DNA of 64,000 nucleotides from NCBI RefSeq assembly GCF_002764115.1, contig NZ_CP017943.1, positions 372,001 through 436,000 of the forward strand, written 5' to 3'. The notes beneath the pieces were generated by a model, which searched no databases, was not told the origin of the DNA, and saw only the letters and a program-made list of their open reading frames with translations. Each line of letters begins with the position of its first letter. The stretch's first letter is position 1. Source of the stretch: Phyllobacterium zundukense. Lineage in GTDB: Bacteria; Pseudomonadota; Alphaproteobacteria; Rhizobiales; Rhizobiaceae. This document shows positions 1-8,471 of the stretch, one piece after another. The position numbers were made by a program, and so were the translations under genes.

Positions 1-665
1 GCGAACACGACGTCATTGACTCGCAGCACATTCGCCGCCGGCTCTTCACCTTGCGGGACAACGATCTTGCGGAACCCCTCGAACACGGCAGCGTCGGCAA
101 GTGCAGCCGTGGAAATGACGGTTCTATTGTCGAGCAGCGAGGAAGCCGTCTTGAAGTGCAGAACACCTTTCGGGGTTTCGGCAACCTGGGCCTTTCCGCC
201 GAGTTTCTCGATGCAGGAAACAAGTGCCTCTGCGCCCATCTTGTCCGTGCGTGCGGAGAGGCCGATCAGTACGCCCTTCGGCGTGTACATGATGTCGCCG
301 CCGTCCGCCTGCCCCGGAGCCGGCAATTCGAGCACCGTTTCGAACATCTCGCGCAGGGTTGGTGCAATTTCCGCTGTCTCATTGACACGGCTTGGCGTGC
401 CAGGACGGAGCAGGATAGCGCCGCCGGTAAAAACGAGTGCAGGATCCTCGACGAAGATGGAGTCCGGGAAGGACTCAAGAGCAGGAAGGACGGTCACCTC
501 AACGCCTGCGTTGCGCATGGCCGCAATATAAGCATCGTGCTCGGCCTTGACGCCTTCATAGGTCGGACCACCCCGATCGTCTGTCCGCAGGCCGTTTACG
601 ACGGAGGTGGAGGGCTGGCGCACGATTGCGGAGTTGAACTCATAGACAGATCTGGTCTGCGACAT
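1..665 (-). CDS. Dimethylarginine dimethylaminohydrolase (DDAH), 3' end outside window
   Basis: The first 221 codons are visible, from an ATG at 665 (MSQTRSVYEF); the C-terminus is cut by the window edge. The protein matches the DDAH branch of the guanidino-group-modifying (pentein) superfamily: an acidic FPDSIFVED segment near residue 70, ADGGDIMY near residue 118 and a His in VLHFKTASSLL near residue 168, where the family carries its catalytic His. The nucleophilic Cys lies near the family C-terminus and is not visible here. Known role: hydrolysis of N-omega-methylated arginines to citrulline plus methylamine. It is the last visible gene of the arginine/ornithine operon, 40 bp after ctlX, so its citrulline product could pass to CtlX. 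Substrate is inferred from family and context. Confidence 0.85.
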   Translation of the reverse strand, partial: MSQTRSVYEFNSAIVRQPSTSVVNGLRTDDRGGPTYEGVKAEHDAYIAAMRNAGVEVTVLPALESFPDSIFVEDPALVFTGGAILLRPGTPSRVNETAEIAPTLREMFETVLELPAPGQADGGDIMYTPKGVLIGLSARTDKMGAEALVSCIEKLGGKAQVAETPKGVLHFKTASSLLDNRTVISTAALADAAVFEGFRKIVVPQGEEPAANVLRVNDVVF

Positions 666-705
666 TTTTTGCTATCCTTTAGTTTCGATGATGGTCTGCC
701 GCCAC

Positions 706-1671
706 TCATTTGGCCGCGAATAACAGGTGTTCCGTCAGGGCTGTGCGCCGTGACAGGTGAATTCCGGCGAGCATGCATCGAACCGAGCCTCCGGCAAGTT
801 CGATCGTCGAAACGTCGAAGGGCAGCAACTGTGCAGACTGCTCGATTATCTTGATTTGGTTTTGGTCGAGCGCCGCATGGGCACGAGCCGAAAGTACGAC
901 GACGCGGCCTTCCCTGCCTTCCAGCTCGATGGCATTGCCGGTGAAGCTCTCGATCTGCCCGATCGAAAGCTCGATGACCTTGCGTCCGGTCTCCTCGAGC
1001 CTAGCAACGATCTCCTGCCGACGCCGAAGATCGGGGATCATCTGCGTCCCGAGCAGCGCAAAATCCGTCCCGATGCACATCAGCACGTTGGTGTGGTAGA
1101 TCGGCTTGCCGCTGCGATCCACGGCGTCAAAGACCATCGGTTCGAAGTTGAAATGTGTGCAGAACCGTTCGAGCGCGACTTCGTTGGTCCGGTTGGAGCG
1201 TGCCGCATAAGCGACTCGGCCAATGTGATCGAGTACCATGGCTCCGGTGCCTTCGAGATAGACGTTGTCTTTCTCGAGGCCCGAATAGTCGATGACATCC
1301 TGGACCCGGTACTCGCTTTTCAGCATCTCGATCACGTCGCTGCGACGCTCGTTTTGCCGATTGGCCGAGTACATCGGGTAGATCGCGACATGCCCGCCGG
1401 AGTGGGTCGAGAACCAGTTATTGGGAAAGACGGAGTCGGGCGTCGTGACGGTCTTGTCTTCGAAAACGTGAACTGTAACGCCAGCATCGGCGAGACCTTC
1501 CGCCATGCGGGTTACCTCGTCGAAGGCCCGGCTCGCAATGGCCGCGGCGGAACGCTTCTCGTCGTTCGACTGGAATGCATTGTCCGAGGCGGTCATTGGG
1601 TTCGGGGTAAAATGATGCGGCCGGATCATCACCACGGACTTCGGGGCTTGCACAGACTGTCTGCTCATCAT
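706..1671 (-). CDS. ctlX: CtlX-type citrulline/arginine hydrolase (pentein fold)
   Basis: A 321-residue protein of the arginine-deiminase-related family. Visible landmarks are the SVFPNNWFSTH segment near residue 80, YLEGTGAMVLD, the IYHTNVLMC segment with a candidate catalytic His, and a C-terminal GGSVRCMLAGIHL with the likely nucleophilic Cys. Full length for CtlX proteins (about 310 residues). CtlX is described as hydrolysing citrulline to ornithine in bacteria that use citrulline. Its start overlaps the ocd stop by four bases (1668-1671), indicating translational coupling. With DDAH downstream and ornithine cyclodeaminase upstream it gives methylarginine to citrulline to ornithine to proline. 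The exact substrate is an inference. Confidence 0.82.
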   Translation of the reverse strand: MMSRQSVQAPKSVVMIRPHHFTPNPMTASDNAFQSNDEKRSAAAIASRAFDEVTRMAEGLADAGVTVHVFEDKTVTTPDSVFPNNWFSTHSGGHVAIYPMYSANRQNERRSDVIEMLKSEYRVQDVIDYSGLEKDNVYLEGTGAMVLDHIGRVAYAARSNRTNEVALERFCTHFNFEPMVFDAVDRSGKPIYHTNVLMCIGTDFALLGTQMIPDLRRRQEIVARLEETGRKVIELSIGQIESFTGNAIELEGREGRVVVLSARAHAALDQNQIKIIEQSAQLLPFDVSTIELAGGSVRCMLAGIHLSRRTALTEHLLFAAK

Positions 1672-2741
1672 AGTGCTCCAGCCTTGGCTGCCACTGGAGC
1701 CGCTTTCGCGGCCCGCAGGATCATCCCGAAGAGATCGCGCGGCTCGTCGGGGTCGGCGAGCAGGTCGAGCTCTTCGTAAAGCCTAGTCTCCTTGAGTCGG
1801 TCGCGGACGTATCGAAGCGCGGAGAAGTCCTCGATGGCAAAGCCGACAGAATCAAACAGTGTGATCTGGCGTTCTCCAGTGCGACCTAGCGCCTTGCCTG
1901 CAATGACCTGCCAGAGCTCGATCACCGGGTGGTCCGGATCGAGCTGCTGGATCTCGCCTTCGATCCGTGTCTGGGGAGGGTATTCCACGAAGATGTCTGA
2001 GCGCAGCAGGATGTCGTGGTGGAGCTCCGTCTTGCCGGGGCAGTCACCACCAACGGCGTTGATGTGAATGCCGGGGCCGACCATGTTGTCGGTGAGGATC
2101 GTCGCATTCTGCTTGTCGGCCGTGACGGTGGTGATGATCTCCGCCCCCTCCACAGCCTCCTGCGAGGAGGAGCAGGCCTTGATCTCGAAGCCCATGCCGG
2201 CCAGGTTCTTCTGGCAGCGGGCCGTGGCGGACGGATCAATGTCATAAAGACGGAGTTTGTCGACGCCGAGGATCGCCTTGAAGGCGATCGCCTGGAATTC
2301 CGACTGCGCACCGTTGCCAATCATCGCCATGATACGCGCACCCTTGGGCGCGAGATATTTCGCGGCGACGGCGGACATGGCTGCGGTCCGAAGTGCCGTG
2401 AGGATCGTCATCTCAGTAAGCAACATCGGATAGCCGTTGCCAACGTCTGCGAGGACACCAAAGGCCGTCACGGTCTGCCGCCCGGAGCGCGTGTTCTTGG
2501 GATGGCCGTTGACATATTTGAAGCCGTAAGTCTCACCATCACTGGTCGGCATCAACTCGATGACGCCCTCGGCGCTGTGCGAGGCGACGCGCGGGGTTTT
2601 GTCGAAGGACTCCCAGCGCCGGAAATCTTCCTCGATGTAGGCGGCAAGCTCGATGAGGAAGCGTTCGACGCCGGTCGCGAGCACGAGCTTCATCATATGG
2701 TCAACGCTGACGAAGGGGACAATATTGAGTTTTTCTTGCAT
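1668..2741 (-). CDS. ocd: Ornithine cyclodeaminase
   Basis: A 357-residue protein very close to the Ti-plasmid ornithine cyclodeaminases: NLNIVPF-like N-terminus, YIEEDFRRWESF, GVIELMPTSDG, FKYVNGHPKNT, the dinucleotide-binding MIGNGAQSEFQ, and TLFDSVGFAIEDFSALRYV at the C-terminus. It converts ornithine to proline plus ammonia with bound NAD+. The ATG at 2741 (MQEKLNI) is chosen because homology begins there and AGGAG lies just upstream. The reading frame nevertheless continues upstream without a stop into an arginase tail, so a longer fusion protein from 3122 is possible on paper. Overlaps ctlX by four bases. The highly Agrobacterium-like sequence suggests the operon belongs to the opine-catabolic type. 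Confidence 0.95.
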   Translation of the reverse strand: MQEKLNIVPFVSVDHMMKLVLATGVERFLIELAAYIEEDFRRWESFDKTPRVASHSAEGVIELMPTSDGETYGFKYVNGHPKNTRSGRQTVTAFGVLADVGNGYPMLLTEMTILTALRTAAMSAVAAKYLAPKGARIMAMIGNGAQSEFQAIAFKAILGVDKLRLYDIDPSATARCQKNLAGMGFEIKACSSSQEAVEGAEIITTVTADKQNATILTDNMVGPGIHINAVGGDCPGKTELHHDILLRSDIFVEYPPQTRIEGEIQQLDPDHPVIELWQVIAGKALGRTGERQITLFDSVGFAIEDFSALRYVRDRLKETRLYEELDLLADPDEPRDLFGMILRAAKAAPVAAKAGAL

Positions 2742-2978
2742 GGCTTTATAGCTCCTTGTGGGGCGGTCGATAATGCGGCGGCCCATGAGCCTCGCGACAA
2801 GATCGACCTGGAGGACCGCGGTGCGACCACGCTCGTTCAGAAAGGGGTTGAGTTCGACCAGATCGAGGCTGGTCACCAGGCCGGAATTGCGAAACATCTC
2901 CATGATCAGATGTGCTTCACGGAAGGTGGGTCCGCCCGTCACGGCGCCGACCGCCGGGGTAACGGCGAGGTCGAGGAA
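2742..2978 (-). pseudogene. Arginase C-terminal remnant, in frame with ocd
   Basis: About 79 codons match the arginase C-terminus: a PAVG...GGPTFREAHLIMEM segment followed by SLDLVELNPFLNERGRTA and a closing RRIIDRPTRSY. Everything upstream of the FLDxxxxPAVG point, including the metal-binding N-terminal two thirds, is missing and replaced by unrelated sequence holding a hairpin repeat (2989-3034). No stop codon separates the remnant from ocd, so the relic reads straight into MQEKLNI. In nopaline/octopine regions arginase normally sits directly upstream of ocd, so this looks like a 5' deletion of a former arcA-ocd pair. Not expected to have arginase activity. Confidence 0.85.
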
Positions 2979-2988
2979 TCGGCCTCGC

Positions 2989-3034
2989 CAAAAGGGGCTG
3001 CCGTCGGTGTCTGTTCGACGGCAGCCAGGTTGCC
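2989..3034 (-). repeat. Hairpin repeat, copy A
   Basis: Perfect 11-bp inverted repeat: GGCTGCCGTCG at 2996-3006 and CGACGGCAGCC at 3016-3026, followed by the shared GGCAAC-type flank (plus strand GGTTGCC, 3028-3034). Read on the minus strand it is a hairpin followed by CCCTTTT. Three related copies occur at 39.4, 39.5 and 41.5 kb. This copy lies exactly between the truncated ridA and the 5'-truncated arginase. A short minus-strand frame starting at 3070 (MTSIIVSPASNRGNLAAVEQ) runs through it. Confidence 0.7.
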
Positions 3035-3228
3035 TCGATTCGAGGCCGGGGAAACAATGATACTGGTCATTCTGGTGCTCTGCTGTTTCAGATTGATTGC
3101 AGGGGACGATATCGGGCTGCATCCCTCGGCAAATTCTCGGCCCTGACTACGCTACGGCTGTGAAGTTCGCTCGGAAACCGATGCGTTCTCCCCAAATTGA
3201 GATCGAAGGCCGTTCCAAGTGGCGGTAC

Positions 3229-3560
3229 TCAGTAGTGCGCAGTGGCAATGAGTTCGATTAGGGTACGTTTCCCTAGATCGTCGCCCGCGTCGGCAGATCG
3301 TCCGGTGCCAACCACTCTTTCCACACTGCGTCCATGTCCGGTTTGACATTCATGTCCGTGATGAAAATCGTTGCTGAGAGTAGCTTCGATCGATCAGACC
3401 CCGATTCTCTCAGGTACGTGTCCAGCTTGGCCAAGACCTCTCGGGTCTGGCCGGCCATATCGAGGCTATCGTCATCGGCCACAATACCGCCGATGTAGGC
3501 TATGCCATTGTGCTTGACGACGCGGTGCAAGGTGGGCGTACGAAGTAGCCGTTCGGTCAT
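3229..3560 (-). pseudogene. RidA family (YjgF/L-PSP) protein, frameshifted near the C-terminus
   Basis: Starts MTERLLRTPTLHRVV at 3560, overlapping the upstream flavoprotein gene by four bases. The body matches RidA enamine/imine deaminases (HNGIAYIGGIVADD, LDMAGQTREVLAKLD, WLAPDDLPTRATI), then hits a stop at 3273. In the next frame the expected RidA ending follows at once (LGKRTLIELIATAHY, stop at 3229). The break fits a roughly 10-bp deletion between two copies of GACGATC. The truncated product would be 95 residues and lack the last strand. RidA removes reactive enamines/imines released by amino-acid oxidases, which fits this operon. Confidence 0.8.
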
Positions 3561-5065
3561 GATGAATGTCCTGTTTCTTTCAATTGGTGATCGACGGGAT
3601 CTCTCCCGGTCACGGCCTTCAAGGCGCGGGGCGCATGCGGAAGGCCCGCTAATTCGGCGAGGCGGACTGGCTTTACCGGTGAGCGAAGCCGGTACGTGCC
3701 CACCTCGCATGGGCTCATTCCTTTTTCGTCTGCCATGATTTCGGTGACGGTGGCAGCGCAGAGCCGCCCTTGGCACGGCCCCATCCCGCAGCGAACGAAA
3801 GTCTTCAACTGATTCGGACCAGGTGGTCCGAGCGCAATAGCCTCGCGAAGCTTGCCCGCCGTAATCTCCTCACATCGACAAACGATTGTTTGAGGATCGG
3901 GAGGGGCAAGAAAAGCATGCCGCGGGGTGTACAGTGCATCCAGAAAGTCCCGTCCCCGAAAATAGCGCTGACGCCGTTGTTGAAGCTGCTTGATAGCTGT
4001 ATCCGCAGCATGACGTTCCGTAAGCCTGAGGTCTGAAAGAGTAGCCAGCGCGGCAACGCGTCCGCAAATTTCCGCCGCTTGAGCGCCCTCGATGCGGGCG
4101 CTGTCTCCCGCAATGAGGATGCCACGCTTCAGCGTGCGTCCCTCGGCATCCGTTGCCGGCTGAAAAGCACGTTGGCCCTCATTCCACGTCAAAGGGCAAC
4201 CGGCTGCACTTGCCAGATTGATGGAGGGGATAATCCCCTGGTGCAGCAGCACGGTCTCGGCCTGAAGTGTATCCGTTTCATGGCGAGTTGCGAAACGAAC
4301 ACCTTCAGCATGTTCTCCCCCCAGAATGGCGAGCGATTGGACTCCGGTCACCACACGAATATTGCGCTTCGTTTTGAGCAGCAGGCTAAGCCCCTTGGAC
4401 AGGTAAGGCGAAAGCAGAAAGCCTGGCAGGTGGCGTAATGCACCCCACCGGAGCAGCGATTGCGACGTGTCGAGCAGGGTCATGTCGCGCGCGCCAGCAT
4501 CGATGAGCTGGCTCGCTAGCAAGTAAAGAAGGGGCCCGCAGCCCGCGAGAACAATCGGAGCACTCGGCACGACGCCGGAGGATTTGAGTGCGATCTGGGC
4601 TGCGCCCGCCGTCATCACACCCGGTAGTGTCCAACCAGGCACAGGCATGGGTCGTTCCTGTGCGCCGGTCGCAAGGATTATGCCAGCCGCTTCGATTATA
4701 CGCGCGGCGCCAGCTACAGTTAGACCGACACGATGATGATCGTTCCCGTCACCCTCTTCCGCGGGTTCGATGCTCCAGACCGCAGCGCTCGGAACGTAAT
4801 CGGCATTGCTTTCCGCGAATGAACCCGCGAGCGGTTTTCCCTGCCAATAATCGGCGCCAAGGTACTTCCGTTTGCTTGGCTGGTTGCGCGTAATCTCCCG
4901 GTATATCTGGCCACCAGGACGGGGGTTTTCATCCAGCACGGCGACACGTACGCCGGCCTTTGATGCTTCTATGGCAGCGGCCATCCCCGCGGGCCCGGCG
5001 CCAACAACGATCAGATCGTATACAGGGAGCAGGTCTTCTGCCTTGGACACAAGCCGCACGGTCAT
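3557..5065 (-). CDS. FAD/NAD(P)-binding amine oxidoreductase, alpha subunit with BFD-like Fe-S domain (OoxA/NoxA/HcnB type)
   Basis: 502 residues. An N-terminal Rossmann motif (LIVVGAGPAGMAAA, about residue 18) and a second dinucleotide fold (IVLAGCGPLLYLL, about residue 170) are followed by a BFD-like [2Fe-2S] region with Cys residues in IVCRCEE and RCGMGPCQGRLC (about residues 395-445). This architecture is that of the large subunit of octopine/nopaline oxidase, D-hydroxyproline dehydrogenase and hydrogen cyanide synthase. Its gene follows the small ferredoxin-like subunit with a four-base overlap, and the catalytic beta subunit is next upstream, so the three form one complex that oxidatively cleaves a secondary amine or imino acid. 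The actual substrate is not evident from sequence. Confidence 0.88.
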   Translation of the reverse strand: MTVRLVSKAEDLLPVYDLIVVGAGPAGMAAAIEASKAGVRVAVLDENPRPGGQIYREITRNQPSKRKYLGADYWQGKPLAGSFAESNADYVPSAAVWSIEPAEEGDGNDHHRVGLTVAGAARIIEAAGIILATGAQERPMPVPGWTLPGVMTAGAAQIALKSSGVVPSAPIVLAGCGPLLYLLASQLIDAGARDMTLLDTSQSLLRWGALRHLPGFLLSPYLSKGLSLLLKTKRNIRVVTGVQSLAILGGEHAEGVRFATRHETDTLQAETVLLHQGIIPSINLASAAGCPLTWNEGQRAFQPATDAEGRTLKRGILIAGDSARIEGAQAAEICGRVAALATLSDLRLTERHAADTAIKQLQQRRQRYFRGRDFLDALYTPRHAFLAPPDPQTIVCRCEEITAGKLREAIALGPPGPNQLKTFVRCGMGPCQGRLCAATVTEIMADEKGMSPCEVGTYRLRSPVKPVRLAELAGLPHAPRALKAVTGRDPVDHQLKETGHSS

Positions 5066-5385
5066 GGCTGCCGCCCTTCGCCGCCATCGAGACTTGCCAT
5101 CGGATGCGATGCACCTTGTTGGCTGAGCACCGTCATCCCCTCCTCAACTTCGACAAGGCAGGCTTGGCGGTTTTGAACGCCATCAACTGTCACGAGGCAC
5201 TCGAAGCAGACGCCCATCAGGCAGTAGGGAGCACGTGGCGCATCGCTGACGACGGATCGACGGACATAATCAACGCCGGCGGCAAGCAAGGCAGTGGCAA
5301 GCATGTCTCCCCGCTCCGCCTGCATCTGCACGCCATCGAAGGTGAAGGAAATGGGCTGCTCGATCTCACGCAATCTGCTGAGCAT
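5062..5385 (-). CDS. Small (2Fe-2S) ferredoxin-like subunit of the amine oxidoreductase
   Basis: 107 residues from MLSRLREIEQPISF, chosen because GGAGG precedes it by five bases. The APYCLMGVCFECLVTVDG segment gives Cys-x4-Cys-x2-Cys, with a fourth Cys in NRQACLVEV: the plant-type [2Fe-2S] pattern of HcnA/SoxA-like small subunits. Its start lies inside the end of the beta-subunit gene (20-bp overlap) and its stop overlaps the alpha-subunit start, a tight three-gene arrangement (beta, gamma, alpha) typical of opine oxidases and hydroxyproline dehydrogenases. Role: electron transfer between the flavins of the heteromer. Confidence 0.88.
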   Translation of the reverse strand: MLSRLREIEQPISFTFDGVQMQAERGDMLATALLAAGVDYVRRSVVSDAPRAPYCLMGVCFECLVTVDGVQNRQACLVEVEEGMTVLSQQGASHPMASLDGGEGRQP

Positions 5386-6481
5386 GAAACCTCCTTGCGG
5401 AAAATGGGGAAAGGTCTTCGCCAAGCTTCGAGGCGGCAATCTGCGGCGTCACGATCAGCGAATGGTTCGCCGCCAGTGTCACCCCCGAATGGCAAGCCAC
5501 CAGGAAAGCACCCGGATGGTATGCCGACTGATCGTAGATGGGCACACCATCCGCAGTCTTGACCCTGAAACCGGACCAGCTGCGCACCACATTCAAGTCT
5601 GCAAGGGCCGGGAAAATCCGGATAGCGCGGCTCGCAAGAACGGCACTGATGTCCGAAGACGTCGCGATGTTCGAAGTGTCTGTCTCTTCGCTGTCGCCGA
5701 TCATAATGCCGCCCTCATCGGTCTGGCGGATCGTTGGCGACAGACAGGGTAAAAAGGGTTTGCACTTCTCGGTGACAAGAACCTGTCCCTTGCTTCGCTT
5801 AAGCGGACAGGCAAGGCCGACCATTGGGGCAAGCCTTTCATTGTCCAGACCGGCCGCCAGCACAATCTTGCGGGACAGAATGGAAAAACCGTCGCCCTGC
5901 AGGATGAATCCATTGGCAACCGGCTGGATGGCGTTCACCTTGTGATTGGGCCGATAGCTCGCCCCTTTCCTATCCATTGCGATGTGGAGCGCATGAAACA
6001 GCCGCAGCGCATTAACGTGCCCATCTGCCGCGGAATAGACAGACCCAACGACATCGGGTCCGAGGTGCGGGACCCGGTCGCGTGTCTCTTCTCTGGTCAG
6101 CACCTCGAAGGCGGGAGCGCGGCCAGCGGTTTCGGCAGCGATACACTCCATATCCACTCGAAAGCTCTCGAGTTCCTCATCCGACAACGCAAACGTGAAG
6201 GCGCCCTGCTGAACGAGGCCCACGTCGATACCGCTATCCTGAGACAGCGCCTCGGCCATGATAGGCCACATTTTCGCAGACCTGTCCGACCACAGAGCGT
6301 AATGAGGAGCATGCAGTCCTTTCCCTTGCACCCAGACCAATGCAAAGTTCGCCCTCGACGCCCTGAGGTCCAGATCCGAGCCATCCAGGACGAGCGGCTT
6401 CATGCCTGAGCGAGCCAGTCCCCAGGCAATGGACGCACCAACGAGGCCGCCGCCAATGATGGTCATGTCAGCTTCTTGCAT
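5366..6481 (-). CDS. FAD-dependent amine oxidoreductase, beta subunit (DAO fold; OoxB/NoxB type)
   Basis: 371 residues with the DAO-family FAD signature MTIIGGGLVGASIAWGLA at the N-terminus and a C-terminal GFRVKTADGVPIYDQS...ACHSGVTLAAN, which closes the FAD site. Length and organisation match the catalytic beta subunits of octopine/nopaline oxidase and D-hydroxyproline dehydrogenase. It is the first of the three co-translated subunit genes. The enolase-superfamily gene lies 33 bp upstream. Predicted reaction: oxidation of the C-N bond of an N-carboxyalkyl amino acid or cyclic imino acid. The presence of ocd, ctlX and DDAH downstream suggests that an arginine- or ornithine-derived compound is released. 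Confidence 0.85.
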   Translation of the reverse strand: MQEADMTIIGGGLVGASIAWGLARSGMKPLVLDGSDLDLRASRANFALVWVQGKGLHAPHYALWSDRSAKMWPIMAEALSQDSGIDVGLVQQGAFTFALSDEELESFRVDMECIAAETAGRAPAFEVLTREETRDRVPHLGPDVVGSVYSAADGHVNALRLFHALHIAMDRKGASYRPNHKVNAIQPVANGFILQGDGFSILSRKIVLAAGLDNERLAPMVGLACPLKRSKGQVLVTEKCKPFLPCLSPTIRQTDEGGIMIGDSEETDTSNIATSSDISAVLASRAIRIFPALADLNVVRSWSGFRVKTADGVPIYDQSAYHPGAFLVACHSGVTLAANHSLIVTPQIAASKLGEDLSPFSARRFHAQQIA

Positions 6482-6514
6482 TCGATCGCCACCACATCGT
6501 GATTGAAGGGCTGG

Positions 6515-7675
6515 TCATTTCCACGCTCCAAGCACGAAACTGGAGGTCGTCAGCCGACGCACGTGTGCCTCATCGATCCCGACGCCCAAACCTGGACGCT
6601 CCGGCAAATGAACGATCCCGTTCCGCACAAGAGACGAGAAGTCGGTCGGGTCTTCGGCCAACCGCAAGGTCGACATGAAAGCGTGCCCGACGTCCACGAG
6701 GTTTCTGACAGTGACGGCATGTTGGAGCGAGGCCGCCTGCGTGATGCCGAATTCGATCATCGAATTCATGTAGCAGTCGATGCCGAAGGCCTCCGCGGCT
6801 GCGGCAATGCGCTGCGCCCGCAAGGGGCCGCCGTTCTTGCTGCTCTTGATGCTGAAGACCTTTGCCGCCCCACTGCGAGCAAGCCGCGCAGCGTCGGTGA
6901 GGTCGATAATCGATTCATCGGCTGATATCGGGAGACGGCTTTCGCCAGACAGCAGAGACATGCCTTCAACGACGTTGATGGCCAGGGGCTCTTCGACAAA
7001 GGCAACTTTCGAGCCGGCGATCCCCGCCAGGAATTCACGCGCCTGATCCAGGCTCCATCCCTGGTTGGCATCTGCTATGAGCTTGATGCGTTCTCCGTAG
7101 CGTGCCTCGAGTGCAGCAACGCGCTGGATCTCGCTGCCGATCGGCGACGTGCCCATCTTCAACATGAAGCTGGAAAAGCCTTGCGCGGCCCGCTCTTCGA
7201 TGATTCGGATATCGTCTTCGGCAGTGCCATTGCTCAACGGCCACAATACCGGCAGTGAGCGGCGGATCGGCCCGCCAAGCAGCGTCGCAATTGATACACC
7301 CATCCTTTTGCCGAGAATATCCAGCAACGCCATGGTAACCGCACCTTTGGCGCAAAGGTGGCTCGGCAGAAGCGAGTCGAGCAAAGCGTCAATTGCGCCG
7401 GGCGCCGGTTCCGATGCGGCGAAAACTGCGGGCAATAGTGTGTCCTTCAGGGCCTGCATCACGCCGGCGGGCGTTTCGCCATCTACGGTTTCAGCAGGGT
7501 TGGCTTCTCCCCAACCCTCCACGCCGTCGGAATCGGTCAATTTGACAAGCACCGCCTGAGTTGCGATCAACACACCCTCAGTCAGCTTGTAAGGCGTGGA
7601 GAGCTTCGCCTCTATTTCGAACACTTCAGCCCTTACGATCGGGGCCATTGTCTTGCTGGGTGATCTTTCGTTCAT
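6515..7675 (-). CDS. Mandelate racemase / muconate lactonizing (enolase-superfamily) enzyme
   Basis: 386 residues from MNERSPSKTM (AGGA seven bases upstream). Enolase-superfamily barrel: capping domain at the N-terminus (WGEANPAETVDG), a Lys in SSFMLKMG as one catalytic base, metal ligands in ADANQGW, VEEPL and SADES, and a second Lys motif SIKSSKNGG. The Lys/Lys arrangement is that of the MLE/racemase subgroup, which includes cis-3-hydroxyproline dehydratases, amino-acid racemases and dipeptide epimerases. Placement between the ABC transporter and the oxidase suggests it racemises or dehydrates the imported compound before oxidation. The specific reaction cannot be read from the sequence. 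Confidence 0.85.
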   Translation of the reverse strand: MNERSPSKTMAPIVRAEVFEIEAKLSTPYKLTEGVLIATQAVLVKLTDSDGVEGWGEANPAETVDGETPAGVMQALKDTLLPAVFAASEPAPGAIDALLDSLLPSHLCAKGAVTMALLDILGKRMGVSIATLLGGPIRRSLPVLWPLSNGTAEDDIRIIEERAAQGFSSFMLKMGTSPIGSEIQRVAALEARYGERIKLIADANQGWSLDQAREFLAGIAGSKVAFVEEPLAINVVEGMSLLSGESRLPISADESIIDLTDAARLARSGAAKVFSIKSSKNGGPLRAQRIAAAAEAFGIDCYMNSMIEFGITQAASLQHAVTVRNLVDVGHAFMSTLRLAEDPTDFSSLVRNGIVHLPERPGLGVGIDEAHVRRLTTSSFVLGAWK

Positions 7676-7745
7676 TTTGATTCCTGAAACTACGGACAAT
7701 GTTAATCGTGCAGGATGGGCCCAAGCCCGTGGCGCCACCACGCCA

Positions 7746-8471
7746 CTAATGCGTTGCCACGGCGGCCGTGGACCGCAACGCACGGTCGGAGCGCAGGTGC
7801 GGATTGAGCCATATCTCAATCAACATGACGGCACGGGTGACGATGAAATTGATCGACAGATAGATTGCGCCTGCGATCACGAAGATTTCGACTGGCTGAA
7901 ACGTGTTGGAGATGATCTGTTTCGCCACACCGGTGACTTCCACAATCGTGATTGTCGAAGCAAGCGACGTCGACTTGATCATGATGATGATTTCATTGCC
8001 GTACGCAGGGAGGACCTGCCGCATTGCGATTGGGAAGACAATGCGTCTGAACAGGAGGATACCGGACATCCCGACTGCTCGGGCCGCTTCGATTTGCCCC
8101 CACGGCACGGCTCGAATGCCACCCCGAATGATCTCGCTGGTATAGGCAGCCGTGTTCAGGGTGAGTGCCAGGATCGCGCAGAACCATGCATCCCTGAAGA
8201 GCGTCCACAAACCGAAGTATTCGAAGAAGGCTCTGAACTGCCCAGAACCGTAATAGATCAAAAACATCTGCACCAATAACGGTGTTGACCGCATGACATA
8301 GACGTAACCATAGCCGAATGAAGCCAGTACACGGCTTTTCGACAGTCGCATCAAGGCGATCGGCAAGGCGACCAGAAAACCGAGAGAAATCGATATGGAA
8401 GCAAGCGCGAGTGTCGTGGGAACGGCTGACAGAAGTCTCGGAAAGGACTCCCGGATAAGATCGAAATCCAT
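7746..8471 (-). CDS. Polar amino acid ABC transporter permease (HisM/OccM type)
   Basis: 241 residues with five or so hydrophobic segments and the permease EAA loop (WGQIEAARAVGMSGILLFRRIVFP), where it contacts the ATPase. It belongs to the HAAT-family permeases that move histidine, arginine, glutamine or opines. The gene abuts its partner permease with no gap (start at 8471, partner stop at 8472), so the two are expected to form the heterodimeric membrane channel. The order ATPase, binding protein, permease, permease matches occ/noc transport operons in content. Confidence 0.9.
   Translation of the reverse strand: MDFDLIRESFPRLLSAVPTTLALASISISLGFLVALPIALMRLSKSRVLASFGYGYVYVMRSTPLLVQMFLIYYGSGQFRAFFEYFGLWTLFRDAWFCAILALTLNTAAYTSEIIRGGIRAVPWGQIEAARAVGMSGILLFRRIVFPIAMRQVLPAYGNEIIIMIKSTSLASTITIVEVTGVAKQIISNTFQPVEIFVIAGAIYLSINFIVTRAVMLIEIWLNPHLRSDRALRSTAAVATH

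Noticed and set aside
757..1779. Plus-strand open frame of 340 codons
   Set aside because: It is antisense to ctlX and ocd, whose family motifs are clear; no ribosome site or homology on this strand.
2016..3146. Plus-strand open frame of 376 codons
   Set aside because: Antisense shadow of ocd in high-GC sequence.
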